Positions 7,779 to 15,804 of a DNA stretch of 33,823 nt are shown here, piece after piece. Every line of letters starts with the position of its first letter. Positions within the stretch are counted from its first letter, which is position 1. Source of the DNA: CAZEXD01 sp964516865 (GTDB lineage Bacteria > Patescibacteriota > Minisyncoccia > Minisyncoccales > Staskawiczbacteraceae); the NCBI GenBank assembly GCA_964516865.1, contig CAZEXD010000004.1, forward strand, positions 1 through 33,823, in the 5' to 3' direction. Under the pieces are notes generated by a model. The model searched no databases. It was not told where the DNA came from and saw nothing but the letters and a program-made list of their open reading frames with translations. Both the position numbers and the translations under genes were made by a program.

Positions 7779-9605
7779 ATGCTTCTCTCCTTCGGTTTTT
7801 TAAAAAGACCTCGGTTAAACCAAAAATCAACGGGATTTACTTTGATTGAGGCGGTGATAGGGGTGGTTGTTTTTATTATTATCGTAATAAGTATCTATCA
7901 AACATATATCTTTTTATTCAATCTTGTCCGTAATTCTCGCCTCAAAATAACTGCCGCGGCGTTAGCAAATGAACAATTTGAAATAATGCGCAATCTTCCC
8001 TATGATGACGTGGGTATTGCAGGCGGATTGCCGCCAGGAAAAATTAAACAAATTCAAACGTTTGTCCGCGATAACAACGAGTTCATTGTGAAAACAACTA
8101 TCCGCAATATTGATGATCCTTTTGACGGAACCCTTGAGGGCGATCCTCGCGATTCCTCTCCCGCTGATTACAAATTTGCTGAAATTGAAGTTTCCTGTCC
8201 TTCTTGCAAAAATTTTTTACCCCTTTATTTTGATACCTACATCGGTCCTAAAAATCTAGAAACGACTTCTTTAAATGGCGCTCTTTTCGTCCGAGTTTTT
8301 GATGCAAACGGCCAACCAGTTTCTAATGCGGAGATTCAAATTGAAAATAACCAATATAATCCCCCCCTTGTGATAAATGATACTACTGATAAAAATGGTT
8401 TTCTTAAAATAATTGATGTCCCGCCGGGAATAGAAGCATATGAAATTTTTGTTTCCAAACCAGGCTATTCACAAGAAAAAACTTATTCTTCAAATGATCC
8501 GACCAATCCCCATCCCCTTAAACCCCATGCCACTGTTGTCAGCCAGCAACTAACGCAGATTAGTTTTGCGATTGACAAAACAAGCAGTTTAAAAATAACA
8601 ACCTCCCGGGAAACGTGCGCTCCGGTGGGCAATATTGAGTTTTCAATAAATGGTTCCAAACTTATCGGTACCAATCCCGATGTTTTAAAGTATAGCCAAA
8701 ATTATTCTACCAACAGCACTGGAGTAAAAGATATTGATAATATGGAATGGGATACCTATCATCTTTCTCTTACTGATAGTTCTTACAACCTTGTTGGCAC
8801 CATTCCTCTTTTGCCCTTAAACCTTACTCCCGACACGAATCTAAATCTAAGATTAATTGTGGCGCCCAAAAAACCAATGGCGCTACTCGTTACGGTAAAA
8901 GACGCTAATACCCAACTCCCTCTTTCTAATGCAGAAGTAATTTTGGAGAAAACCGATTTTTATAAATCACTAATAACGGGCCGCGGCTTTTTAAAACAAA
9001 CTGACTGGTCGGGGGGCGCTGGTCAAGAAGAGTTTATAGATTCGTCAAAATACTTTGATTCTGATGGTAATATTGAAATTGAAAATCCCGCAGGCGAATT
9101 ACGGTTAAAGAAAACTTTTGAACAATATGAATCAAAAGGAACTTTAATTTCTTCTACTTTTGACACCGGTTCAGAAAGCAATTTTCATCAAATTTTATGG
9201 CAACCCCACGACCAACCGCCAGAAACTGGCCCTGAAAGCATAAAATTTCAGATTGCCACCAATAATGATAAAACAACCTGGAATTTTTTAGGCCCTGACG
9301 GGACGGCAAATACTTTTTACACCCTCAATAAAACCAATATTAACCCCGTCCATAATGGCGACCGCTACTTGCGTTATAAGGTTTTCCTTGCGACAAATAA
9401 CCCTGAATTTACGCCAAATCTCGCTGAAGTCGCTTTTACTTTTACTTCGTCCTGCGTCCCCCCCGGCCAAGTAATATTTGAAAATCTTGAAGCGGGAAAT
9501 TATACTTTAACTGTTTCAAAGCCAGGATATGATGTTTCAGAAAATGCTATAGAAATATCGCAACCCTGGCAACAATACGAAATATTTCTTAACCCGTCTC
9601 CTTAA
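7779..9605 (+). CDS. Giant minor prepilin with carboxypeptidase-regulatory-like domains
   Basis: This 608-residue protein has a class III prepilin signal: a basic leader ending in Gly19, then FTLIEAVIGVVVF with Phe20 as the methylated first residue and Glu24 at position +5. PilD should cut after Gly19. The next 25 hydrophobic residues form the pilin helix. Behind a PilV/GspI-like start the ectodomain is far larger than a normal minor pilin. It has a carboxypeptidase-regulatory-like beta sandwich (about 165-245, with GQPVSNAEIQI and VPPGIEAYEIFVSKPGYS), a similar unit starting near MALLVTVKDANTQLPLSNAE, a beta-rich segment with STFDTGS and DRYLRYKVFL, and a final unit with GNYTLTVSKPGYD. These are features of surface adhesion domains. 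A role as a tip-located minor pilin is inference. It precedes two further prepilin-like genes. Confidence 0.8.
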   Translation: MLLSFGFLKRPRLNQKSTGFTLIEAVIGVVVFIIIVISIYQTYIFLFNLVRNSRLKITAAALANEQFEIMRNLPYDDVGIAGGLPPGKIKQIQTFVRDNNEFIVKTTIRNIDDPFDGTLEGDPRDSSPADYKFAEIEVSCPSCKNFLPLYFDTYIGPKNLETTSLNGALFVRVFDANGQPVSNAEIQIENNQYNPPLVINDTTDKNGFLKIIDVPPGIEAYEIFVSKPGYSQEKTYSSNDPTNPHPLKPHATVVSQQLTQISFAIDKTSSLKITTSRETCAPVGNIEFSINGSKLIGTNPDVLKYSQNYSTNSTGVKDIDNMEWDTYHLSLTDSSYNLVGTIPLLPLNLTPDTNLNLRLIVAPKKPMALLVTVKDANTQLPLSNAEVILEKTDFYKSLITGRGFLKQTDWSGGAGQEEFIDSSKYFDSDGNIEIENPAGELRLKKTFEQYESKGTLISSTFDTGSESNFHQILWQPHDQPPETGPESIKFQIATNNDKTTWNFLGPDGTANTFYTLNKTNINPVHNGDRYLRYKVFLATNNPEFTPNLAEVAFTFTSSCVPPGQVIFENLEAGNYTLTVSKPGYDVSENAIEISQPWQQYEIFLNPSP

Positions 9606-9618
9606 TCCTTAATAAAAA

Positions 9619-10236
9619 ATGACAAAAAACATAATAGTAAAACAAAAAGGGGCTTCTTTGGTAGAAATAATTGTTGTTGTTTTTGTTATTGGATTGGTAG
9701 GAATAGCAATTTTATCTTTTCTAAAAAACATCTTTTCCTTCAACAATATCATTTCCCAAAACATGAGCGCCCAAGAACAAATAAGAAAAGTGTTTAAAAT
9801 GGCAACGGCAGAAATTCGTTCTGCCTCTCCTTCCAGCAATGGTTCCTATCCCATTGAAGAAGCGAAGCCATTTTCTTTTATTTTTTATTGCGACATTGAC
9901 AATGATGGTTTAAAAGAACGAGTTCGGTTTTTTTCTGAAAACAATGTTTTTAAAAAAGGAGTGATAAAACCAAACGGCGAGCCCCTTACCTACAACCCCG
10001 AAAACGAAAAAATAAACGAATTGGTTTCTCAGGTTATTAACGGTTCAACGCCGATATTTGATTATTACGACGCCAATTATGATGGATTTAGCCCTCCTCT
10101 TTCAGAACCTGTTGATATCTTAAAAATCCGATTGGTAAAAATTAATCTTATAATCAATGGAGGGGCCTCCAAATCGCCACTTCCGCTTAATTTCACCACT
10201 CAGGTTTCAATGAGAAATTTAAAAGATAATCTATGA
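9619..10236 (+). CDS. Minor prepilin, PilW/GspJ-like
   Basis: This 205-residue prepilin has the leader MTKNIIVKQKG cut before Ala12, giving ASLVEIIVVVFVIGLVGIAI with Glu16 at the conserved +5 position. The ectodomain has the features of PilW/GspJ: helix-extending residues rich in Gln and Lys after the membrane part (AQEQIRKVFKMATAEIRSAS), a beta region, and the segment GSTPIFDYYDANY typical of this class. It starts 13 bases after the giant prepilin and overlaps the next gene by 4 bases (ATGA at 10233-10236), so the two are translationally coupled. The gene order giant prepilin, this gene, PilX-like gene matches the usual pilV-pilW-pilX minor pilin cluster. Confidence 0.8.
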   Translation: MTKNIIVKQKGASLVEIIVVVFVIGLVGIAILSFLKNIFSFNNIISQNMSAQEQIRKVFKMATAEIRSASPSSNGSYPIEEAKPFSFIFYCDIDNDGLKERVRFFSENNVFKKGVIKPNGEPLTYNPENEKINELVSQVINGSTPIFDYYDANYDGFSPPLSEPVDILKIRLVKINLIINGGASKSPLPLNFTTQVSMRNLKDNL

Positions 10237-11720
10237 AAAAGAAAAAACAAATTTTTCTTTATTGCCAATACGAATACGAAAATAAAAAAATTAAACAAAA
10301 GGGGCAAATTGTTGTTTATGCGCTTGTTTTTGGCTTTATCGCTCTTTTGATTGTTGGCGGTTTGGTGAGTTGGGTAAACTTTAACATCCGCGCTTCAAAA
10401 CAATCAGCAAATCGAGAACTCGCAATTCAAATCGCAGAAGCGGGGATTGATTATTATCGTTGGCACCTTGCCCACGCTCCAACCGATTTCCAAGATGGGA
10501 CTGAAAAACCAGGTCCCTATATTCATGATTTTTACGATAAAAATGGGAATATTATTGGCCAATTTATTCTTGATATTACTCCCCCCCCATTAGGATCATC
10601 TGTTGTAACATTAAAATCAACAGGCAAAATAAAAACTGATCCTTACATCTCCCGCAGTATTGTCGTTCGTTTAACTAAACCCTCTTTTGCTGAATATGCG
10701 GTGGCTGCCAACACCAATATGAGATTTGGGGAGGGAACCGAGGTTTTTGGACCCATTCACGCTAACGGCGGCATTCGTTTTGACGGCATCGCCCATAATA
10801 TCGTTACCAGTGCAATGGCAACCTATGACGATCCTGATCATGAAGGACCAAATGAATTTGGCGTCCATACCCATATTCCTCCTTCTGATCCCCTACCCCC
10901 AAACCCTGTTCCCGATCGATCGGATATCTTTAGGGCAGGGCGCCAATTTCCAGTTCCCGCTGTTGATTTTACCGGTATCAGCAACACCTTGGCGCAAATA
11001 AAAACCGAAGCAATGCAAAACGGTCGCTATTTTGCTTCTTCTGACGGATTGGGCTACCATATAGTTTTAAAAACCAATGACACCTTTGATCTTTATAGGG
11101 TTTTGTCTTTAATTGAAAAACCCAACAAATGGTGTTCCTGTCCGCTGGACAGCGAAGGAAATTGCTCGCAAGACGGATGGGGAACGTGGAGCATTAAAAA
11201 AGAACAATTAATAAACAATTATTCCTTCCCCTTGAATGGTTTTATATTTTTAGAAGATAATGTTTGGGTAAGTGGAAAAATCAATACTGCCCGTTTAACA
11301 ATTGTCTCGGCAAAATTTCCCGAAAGCCCGGCCACTGACACCAGTATTACGGTAAACGAGGATCTTCTTTATACCAATTACAATGGTCAAGATGTAATTG
11401 CTTTAATTGCTCAAAAAAATTTTAATATCGGACTCTATAGCGCGAATAAATTAAGAATTGATGCCGCCCTTGTTGCTAAAAACGGACGAGTGGGAAGGTA
11501 TTATTATAACTCTTTTTGCGGCGACAACCGAACGCGACAATCAATCACTCTTTATGGAGTTATTATCACCAATCAAAGGTATGGTTTTGCTTATACTGAT
11601 AACAGCGGTTATCGAACCAGAAATATTATTTATGATGAAAATCTTTTATATAATCCACCTCCAAACTTTCCCTTGACAACAAATCAATATCAAATTCTTT
11701 CTTGGGAAGAAGTAAAATAA
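10233..11720 (+). CDS. PilX-like minor pilus protein with large ectodomain
   Basis: This 495-residue protein has a basic N-terminus of 24 residues ending KQKG and a hydrophobic helix (QIVVYALVFGFIALLIVGGL). The PilX_N-like segment NRELAIQIAEAGIDYYRW follows at 60-77. Glu at +5 of the mature form is absent: Tyr29 stands there if cleavage is after Gly24. The leader is also longer than usual. The ectodomain (about 140-495) includes FGPIHANGGIRFDG and repeated beta-type stretches such as VIALIAQKNFNIGLY and ITLYGVIITNQRYGF. These recall the beta-solenoid-like ectodomains of large PilX proteins (DUF4900-like), though I am unsure of the family. It has a few Cys (KWCSCP, GNCSQD). It is last in the first pilus transcript. 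Confidence 0.75.
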   Translation: MKKKKQIFLYCQYEYENKKIKQKGQIVVYALVFGFIALLIVGGLVSWVNFNIRASKQSANRELAIQIAEAGIDYYRWHLAHAPTDFQDGTEKPGPYIHDFYDKNGNIIGQFILDITPPPLGSSVVTLKSTGKIKTDPYISRSIVVRLTKPSFAEYAVAANTNMRFGEGTEVFGPIHANGGIRFDGIAHNIVTSAMATYDDPDHEGPNEFGVHTHIPPSDPLPPNPVPDRSDIFRAGRQFPVPAVDFTGISNTLAQIKTEAMQNGRYFASSDGLGYHIVLKTNDTFDLYRVLSLIEKPNKWCSCPLDSEGNCSQDGWGTWSIKKEQLINNYSFPLNGFIFLEDNVWVSGKINTARLTIVSAKFPESPATDTSITVNEDLLYTNYNGQDVIALIAQKNFNIGLYSANKLRIDAALVAKNGRVGRYYYNSFCGDNRTRQSITLYGVIITNQRYGFAYTDNSGYRTRNIIYDENLLYNPPPNFPLTTNQYQILSWEEVK

Positions 11721-11744
11721 ATCTTTGTTGACAAACGAAGATGG

Positions 11745-11774
11745 TTGGCGATTAATTGTTTTTGGTGATATAAT
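11745..11774 (+). promoter_or_regulatory. Promoter of the pilM operon
   Basis: TTGGCG at 11745-11750 and TATAAT at 11769-11774 are separated by 18 bases, and TGA before the -10 makes it an extended -10. The start site should be near 11781, 17 bases before the pilM ATG. It splits the pilus block into two transcripts. Confidence 0.6.
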
Positions 11775-11797
11775 AATAAAAAAACAATAAACAAAAA

Positions 11798-12877
11798 ATG
11801 TTAAATCTTTTATCTTTAGAACCAGAATCGTTTGGTTTGGACATCAATGATTTATCGTTAAAGATTGTTAAAATTAAAAAGTCCCGCCGGTCTTGGGATT
11901 TGACTTCTTACAACGAAGTAAATATTGAGCCAGGAATAATAAAAGAAGGAATAATTAAGAACGAAGAGACACTAACAGAAATAATCAAAAACAGCCTAAA
12001 TACGGTAAAGGGTAAAAAAATTAAAACAAAATATGTTGTTGCTTCTCTACCTGAAGAAAAATCATTTTTTCAAATTATCCAATTGCCCAAAATGGAAAAA
12101 GAAGAATTAAGGTCAGCAGTAATTTTTGAGGCGGAAAACTATATTCCGATGCCGATTGAAGAGGTTTATCTAGATTTTCAAGTTATTGAACCGGTGGTAA
12201 ATCATCTTAATCATCTTGATGTTTTGGTGGGCGCAATGCCTAAAACAATAGTTGATTCTTATGTTTCTTGTCTTAAAAAGGCGGGGCTTATTCCTTGGGC
12301 TTTGGAAATTGAATCACAAGCAATTGCCCGAGCGCTAGTAAAAAACGAAACGAGTGTTGCTCCTTTGGTTTTAATTGATTTTGGCGAAAATAATACCCAA
12401 TTAATTATTTTCGCCGGCCACTCTATCCGTTTCACCTGTTCGATTCCTATTTCTTCTCAACGGTTAACCCTCGCTATCGCCGAATCGCTAAAAATTGATC
12501 CCAACGAGGCTGAAAAAATTAAAATAAAATACAGTTTATCTGATGAGAAAGAAAAAAATAAGATTTTTCAAGCGATAACCCCCATTTTAAACGAATTGGT
12601 AATGCAAATTGAAAAATACTTAGAGTTTTACCAAGAACATTCTTCGCATGAACATCTTCCCCCCAATGGCAAGTTAGAAAAAATTCTACTTTGCGGAGGC
12701 GGAGCGAATTTAAAAGGATTAACAGATTTTCTTTCACAAAAATTAAAGATTACAGTTGAAGAGGGAAAACCCTTAATAAATTTCCCCCTCAAAAAAAATA
12801 ACAAAATTCCTGCTTTTATAAGTAAAAAATTATTATCTTTTACTACGGCCATTGGTCTGGCTTTAAAAGATATTTAA
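11798..12877 (+). CDS. pilM: Type IV pilus assembly protein PilM
   Basis: This 359-residue actin-like ATPase of the SHS2/FtsA fold binds the cytoplasmic tail of PilN in the pilus alignment complex. The N-terminal phosphate-1 region reads FGLDINDLSLKIVKI. The SHS2-like part contains IIQLPKMEKEELRSAV and EAENYIPMPIEEVYLDFQVI, both very typical of PilM. The phosphate-2 region is LVLIDFGENNTQLIIF, and the adenosine-binding glycine motif is ILLCGGGANLKGL near residue 300. Length and motif order are normal. pilN starts 1 base after the stop, so the two are tightly coupled. Confidence 0.95.
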   Translation: MLNLLSLEPESFGLDINDLSLKIVKIKKSRRSWDLTSYNEVNIEPGIIKEGIIKNEETLTEIIKNSLNTVKGKKIKTKYVVASLPEEKSFFQIIQLPKMEKEELRSAVIFEAENYIPMPIEEVYLDFQVIEPVVNHLNHLDVLVGAMPKTIVDSYVSCLKKAGLIPWALEIESQAIARALVKNETSVAPLVLIDFGENNTQLIIFAGHSIRFTCSIPISSQRLTLAIAESLKIDPNEAEKIKIKYSLSDEKEKNKIFQAITPILNELVMQIEKYLEFYQEHSSHEHLPPNGKLEKILLCGGGANLKGLTDFLSQKLKITVEEGKPLINFPLKKNNKIPAFISKKLLSFTTAIGLALKDI

Positions 12878-12878
12878 A

Positions 12879-13433
12879 ATGATCAACCTTTTACCCCCAA
12901 AAGAAAAAACAGAATTGCTTCTCGAACAGAAAAAACGCCTCATAATCATTTTGGGAGGCATTGTATTGATTTCTTTAATTTGTCTTATTTTGGTTTTCTT
13001 ATCCATAAAATTTTATCTCATCGGAGCGGTGGAATCGCAAAAAATCATTTTGGAGCAAGTTGAAAAAAAACAAAAAATGCCTGACTTTTCGTTTTTTATA
13101 AATATTATTAAAAACTACAATGAATTATTAAAAAACATCGCCTCTTTTCAGGAAAAAGAAATTTATTTCAACAAAGCATTAAAAACTATTTCCCAAATTC
13201 CAAAACCAGAGAGATTGTACCTAACAAATATGTCTTTAGAAAAAGACGAAAATAATAACAGGATTAAAATAGCCGCTGACGGTGTTAGCGATACGCGGGA
13301 AAACTTGCTTGTTTTTGAAAAAAATTTAAAAGAAGCGAAAATAAAAAATCTTTACTTTTCTCCCAAAAGTTGGATAAGCGCGGAAAACGTCATTTTTTCT
13401 TTAACTTTTGAGGTTTCCCCAAATGAAGAGTAA
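12879..13433 (+). CDS. pilN: Type IV pilus assembly protein PilN
   Basis: This 184-residue PilN-like protein begins MINLLPPKEK, the short cytoplasmic motif (INLLP) that docks into PilM. A single membrane helix follows at about 22-45, then a periplasmic or extracytoplasmic coiled-coil and a ferredoxin-like domain (about 95-180). The match is clearest at the N-terminal INLLP and by position between pilM and pilO. It overlaps pilO by 11 bases when pilO is started at its ATG. Confidence 0.9.
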   Translation: MINLLPPKEKTELLLEQKKRLIIILGGIVLISLICLILVFLSIKFYLIGAVESQKIILEQVEKKQKMPDFSFFINIIKNYNELLKNIASFQEKEIYFNKALKTISQIPKPERLYLTNMSLEKDENNNRIKIAADGVSDTRENLLVFEKNLKEAKIKNLYFSPKSWISAENVIFSLTFEVSPNEE

Positions 13434-14001
13434 AAACGAAAAAGACACTTTAACAAAAAAAAGAAATGAACTGATTTTAATCTCGGTGTTTTTCCTTTTG
13501 GTTTTTTTACTCTTGATTATACTTTTTATTTATCCCTCTTTCCAACAAATTAAAAAGTTTTCCCGCGACCTTGCTTTGATAAAAGGCAATTTGATTTCCT
13601 TAGAAAATGAAGTGAACAATATCGAAGAATTCAGAAAAAATTATAAAGAGGGAAAAATAGATTTTAAAAAAATAGACCTAATGTTTATTGACGCAAAAAT
13701 TCCCCTTGACTTTATAAAGTTTTTAGAAAATATTTCTAGCGATTTTAAAACAAAACCAACGATTTCTTTATTGTCCTTGTCTGGAGAACAAAACTGGACA
13801 ACCCTTAATTTTCAATTTTCTTGCCAAGAAGATTTTTCTAAAATATTAACTTTTGTTGAAAAATTGGAAGAAGGTCCTTATTTGGTAGAAATAAAAAAAA
13901 TAAATATCAAAAAAACAGGAAAAGACAAAATTCTCAAAGAATACTCGCCCGGAGAGGTCGAGGCAGTTTTTCTGATAAAATCATTTGCGCAAAATCAATA
14001 A
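13423..14001 (+). CDS. pilO: Type IV pilus assembly protein PilO
   Basis: This 192-residue PilO-like protein has a basic cytoplasmic N-terminus, one membrane helix (about 16-38, ELILISVFFLLVFLLLIILF), a coiled-coil (about 40-80) and a C-terminal alpha/beta domain that would pair with PilN. I chose the ATG at 13423 over an upstream TTG at 13408: it overlaps pilN less, and a GAGG stretch at 13410-13413 lies 9 bases before it, one of the few Shine-Dalgarno-like sequences in the window. Sequence conservation of PilO is low, so the call rests on topology, size and the pilM-pilN-pilO order. Confidence 0.85.
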   Translation: MKSKNEKDTLTKKRNELILISVFFLLVFLLLIILFIYPSFQQIKKFSRDLALIKGNLISLENEVNNIEEFRKNYKEGKIDFKKIDLMFIDAKIPLDFIKFLENISSDFKTKPTISLLSLSGEQNWTTLNFQFSCQEDFSKILTFVEKLEEGPYLVEIKKINIKKTGKDKILKEYSPGEVEAVFLIKSFAQNQ

Positions 14002-14018
14002 CAATCAATAAAGAAAAA

Positions 14019-14342
14019 ATGAAAAAAATACTCTCTCTTGATTTTCAAAACATTTTTAAAAAAACAAAAGAGATAAAAAAACTTCCCTTATTTTTGGGAA
14101 AACACGCTTTTGCTGCTGTTATGGTTCTTATTTTCTTTAATTTTGTCATTGGTGCGATTGTAATTTACAAATATATAATTACAATAGAGAAGGAGAAATT
14201 AATACCTCCGCCGGAATTGAATTTTAACTATCGCCTTTATGAAAAGGTTCTAGAAGACATAAAGACAAAAGAAAAAATAATTAAAGAACATTCCGAAAGG
14301 GCATACCCAAACCCCTTTCAAGAAATAAAGTATGGTCAGTAA
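14019..14342 (+). CDS. Small single-pass membrane protein in the pilus operon
   Basis: This 107-residue protein is not recognised by family. Residues 1-30 are basic and cytoplasmic-like, one membrane helix spans about 31-53 (AAVMVLIFFNFVIGAIVIYK), and a charged tail of about 50 residues carries the segment PPPELNFNYRLYEKVLEDI. There is no lipobox, so it is not an ordinary PilP lipoprotein, although it occupies the pilP position after pilO. The tail looks helical and ends in a proline-containing stretch. It overlaps the response regulator gene by 11 bases. A part in the PilMNO complex is inference from position. Confidence 0.6.
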   Translation: MKKILSLDFQNIFKKTKEIKKLPLFLGKHAFAAVMVLIFFNFVIGAIVIYKYIITIEKEKLIPPPELNFNYRLYEKVLEDIKTKEKIIKEHSERAYPNPFQEIKYGQ

Positions 14343-14724
14343 AAAAAAGAAAATAAATAAAAAAATTCTAATTATAGAAGATGACAAAGATTTTCTTTTT
14401 ATCCTTGAAAAAAGGTTCACTACCGAGGGCTTTTCGGTGGTTAGCGCCCAAGACGGCGAAGAAGCGCTCACTGTAATCGAAGAGGAAAAACCAGATTTAA
14501 TTATTTCGGACGTCCTTTTGCCAAAAATGGATGGGATTTCTTTAGTTGAAAAATTAAAAGAAGTGGGGACTAACCCACCGGTGATTTTTTTAACCAACGT
14601 AAAAGACCCTAATTACCTTACTAGGATAAAAGAACTCGGTAATGCTGACTATTTTATTAAATGCGACCTGCAAATTAACGATATTATTGAAAAAACAAAA
14701 AAAGAATTAAATATCAAACCATAA
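14332..14724 (+). CDS. Receiver-only response regulator (CheY-like)
   Basis: This 130-residue protein is a single receiver domain with a basic N-terminus. The acidic pair is Glu16/Asp17 in ILIIEDDKD, the phospho-acceptor is Asp60 in LIISDVLLPKMDG, the switch Thr is Thr88 in VIFLTNV, and the conserved Lys is Lys110 in ADYFIK. All residues for phosphorylation are present. There is no DNA-binding or other output domain, so it probably acts by protein contact, as pilus regulators of the PilG/PilH type do. It overlaps the preceding small membrane protein gene by 11 bases. No partner kinase is encoded nearby; the 7TM sensor fragment at the left edge is a distant possibility. Confidence 0.9.
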   Translation: MVSKKKKINKKILIIEDDKDFLFILEKRFTTEGFSVVSAQDGEEALTVIEEEKPDLIISDVLLPKMDGISLVEKLKEVGTNPPVIFLTNVKDPNYLTRIKELGNADYFIKCDLQINDIIEKTKKELNIKP

Positions 14725-14745
14725 ACCGAAGCGAGTGAGCGAAAA

Positions 14746-15801
14746 ATGATTAATCAAAAGAAGTGGTCCCGATCTCTAATTAAACCCATAAAGATAGTTA
14801 TAGTTATTATTCTTAGCGGAGGATTGTTTTTTGTTGTTAACAGTGTTTTTGCATTGGATAAAGTAGAAATTAACACTGCCTCGTTAGAGCAACTGCAACT
14901 ATTAACAGGAATTGGCCCAGTAAAGGCCCAAGCAATAATAGACGCAAGGCCTTTTTCCTCGGTTGATGATTTAATAAGAGTAAAAGGAATTGGAGAAAAA
15001 ACCCTACAAAAGATAAAAGAACAAGGGCTGGCATATGTCAACGAAAATCCCAATATCCAATTACCAAACTCCGACCAAACTCCGACCTCCGGGCCTCTAA
15101 CAATTACTAATTCCCCCGACCTGAAAGAGAAGCCGACTACCAACGAAAATCAAAACCAAAATAACCAAACCCAAAATCTGATACCCAGCACTCAAAATTT
15201 AACACCGAAGATAAATTATACCGGCACTATTGTGTTTAACGAAATTCTCCCCGCACCAGAGGGTCCAGATAAAGAAAATGAATGGATCGAAATTTATAAC
15301 AAAAACAACTTTGAGGTTAATCTTTCCGGCTGGAAAATTAAAGACGCTGAAGGGAAAACAGTAGTTTATACCTTTCCTTCCAATAGCAAAATAAAAGCAA
15401 GGGGTTATTTACTCTTGACAAGAACGGCAACAGAAATTACTCTAAATAACACAGGCGATGAATTGATTCTTTTTGATAATCAAGGACAATTAATTGATAA
15501 AACAAAATATCAAAGCGCCCCAAAGGGAAAATCATATAATCTAATTGATTCAAGTTGGAATTGGAGCGAAAACCCGACCCCGGGCGCAAAAAATATTGCC
15601 GAAAAGAAAAAACCAATCAATAACGATTCTTCTTTTAAAAGAGAAAGTTCTTTTGGCCCGGAAGAAAAAAAACTACTTACTGCTTCTTTAGTTCAAAATC
15701 GCTTTGGAAAAAAAGATTTTTTGTTTATTATTCTGGTTGCTAGTAGTTTTGCCGTTTTGGGAGTAATAATATTTTATTTTTTTAAAAAGAAAAGCAAATA
15801 A
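14746..15801 (+). CDS. ComEA-like HhH protein fused to a lamin-tail domain
   Basis: This 351-residue protein has an N-terminal signal or anchor helix (about 14-36) and a ComEA-type double helix-hairpin-helix DNA-binding domain (about 38-98). The ComEA start motif is VEINTASLEQLQLLTGIGP, and two hairpins, TGIGPVKAQAII and KGIGEKTLQKI, are visible. A Gln/Asn/Thr/Pro-rich linker (about 102-157) leads to a lamin-tail-like domain (about 160-275; FNEILPAP, NEWIEIYNKN, LSGWKIKDAEG, GYLLLTR, NNTGDELILFD). A basic stretch and a C-terminal membrane helix (324-346) ending KKKSK complete it. ComEA binds double-stranded DNA for uptake by competence pili. Being anchored, possibly at both ends, would keep it on the surface. 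The link to the pilus genes supports DNA uptake. The exact role of the lamin-tail domain is not known. Confidence 0.85.
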   Translation: MINQKKWSRSLIKPIKIVIVIILSGGLFFVVNSVFALDKVEINTASLEQLQLLTGIGPVKAQAIIDARPFSSVDDLIRVKGIGEKTLQKIKEQGLAYVNENPNIQLPNSDQTPTSGPLTITNSPDLKEKPTTNENQNQNNQTQNLIPSTQNLTPKINYTGTIVFNEILPAPEGPDKENEWIEIYNKNNFEVNLSGWKIKDAEGKTVVYTFPSNSKIKARGYLLLTRTATEITLNNTGDELILFDNQGQLIDKTKYQSAPKGKSYNLIDSSWNWSENPTPGAKNIAEKKKPINNDSSFKRESSFGPEEKKLLTASLVQNRFGKKDFLFIILVASSFAVLGVIIFYFFKKKSK

Positions 15802-15804
15802 ACC

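Noticed and set aside
13408..13423. TTG start for pilO
   Set aside because: It increases the overlap with pilN and lacks any advantage; the ATG at 13423 has a GAGG nine bases upstream.
14725..14745. GCGAGTGAGCGA repeat just before the ComEA-fusion gene
   Set aside because: Short and without a partner or copies in this window; no function can be supported.
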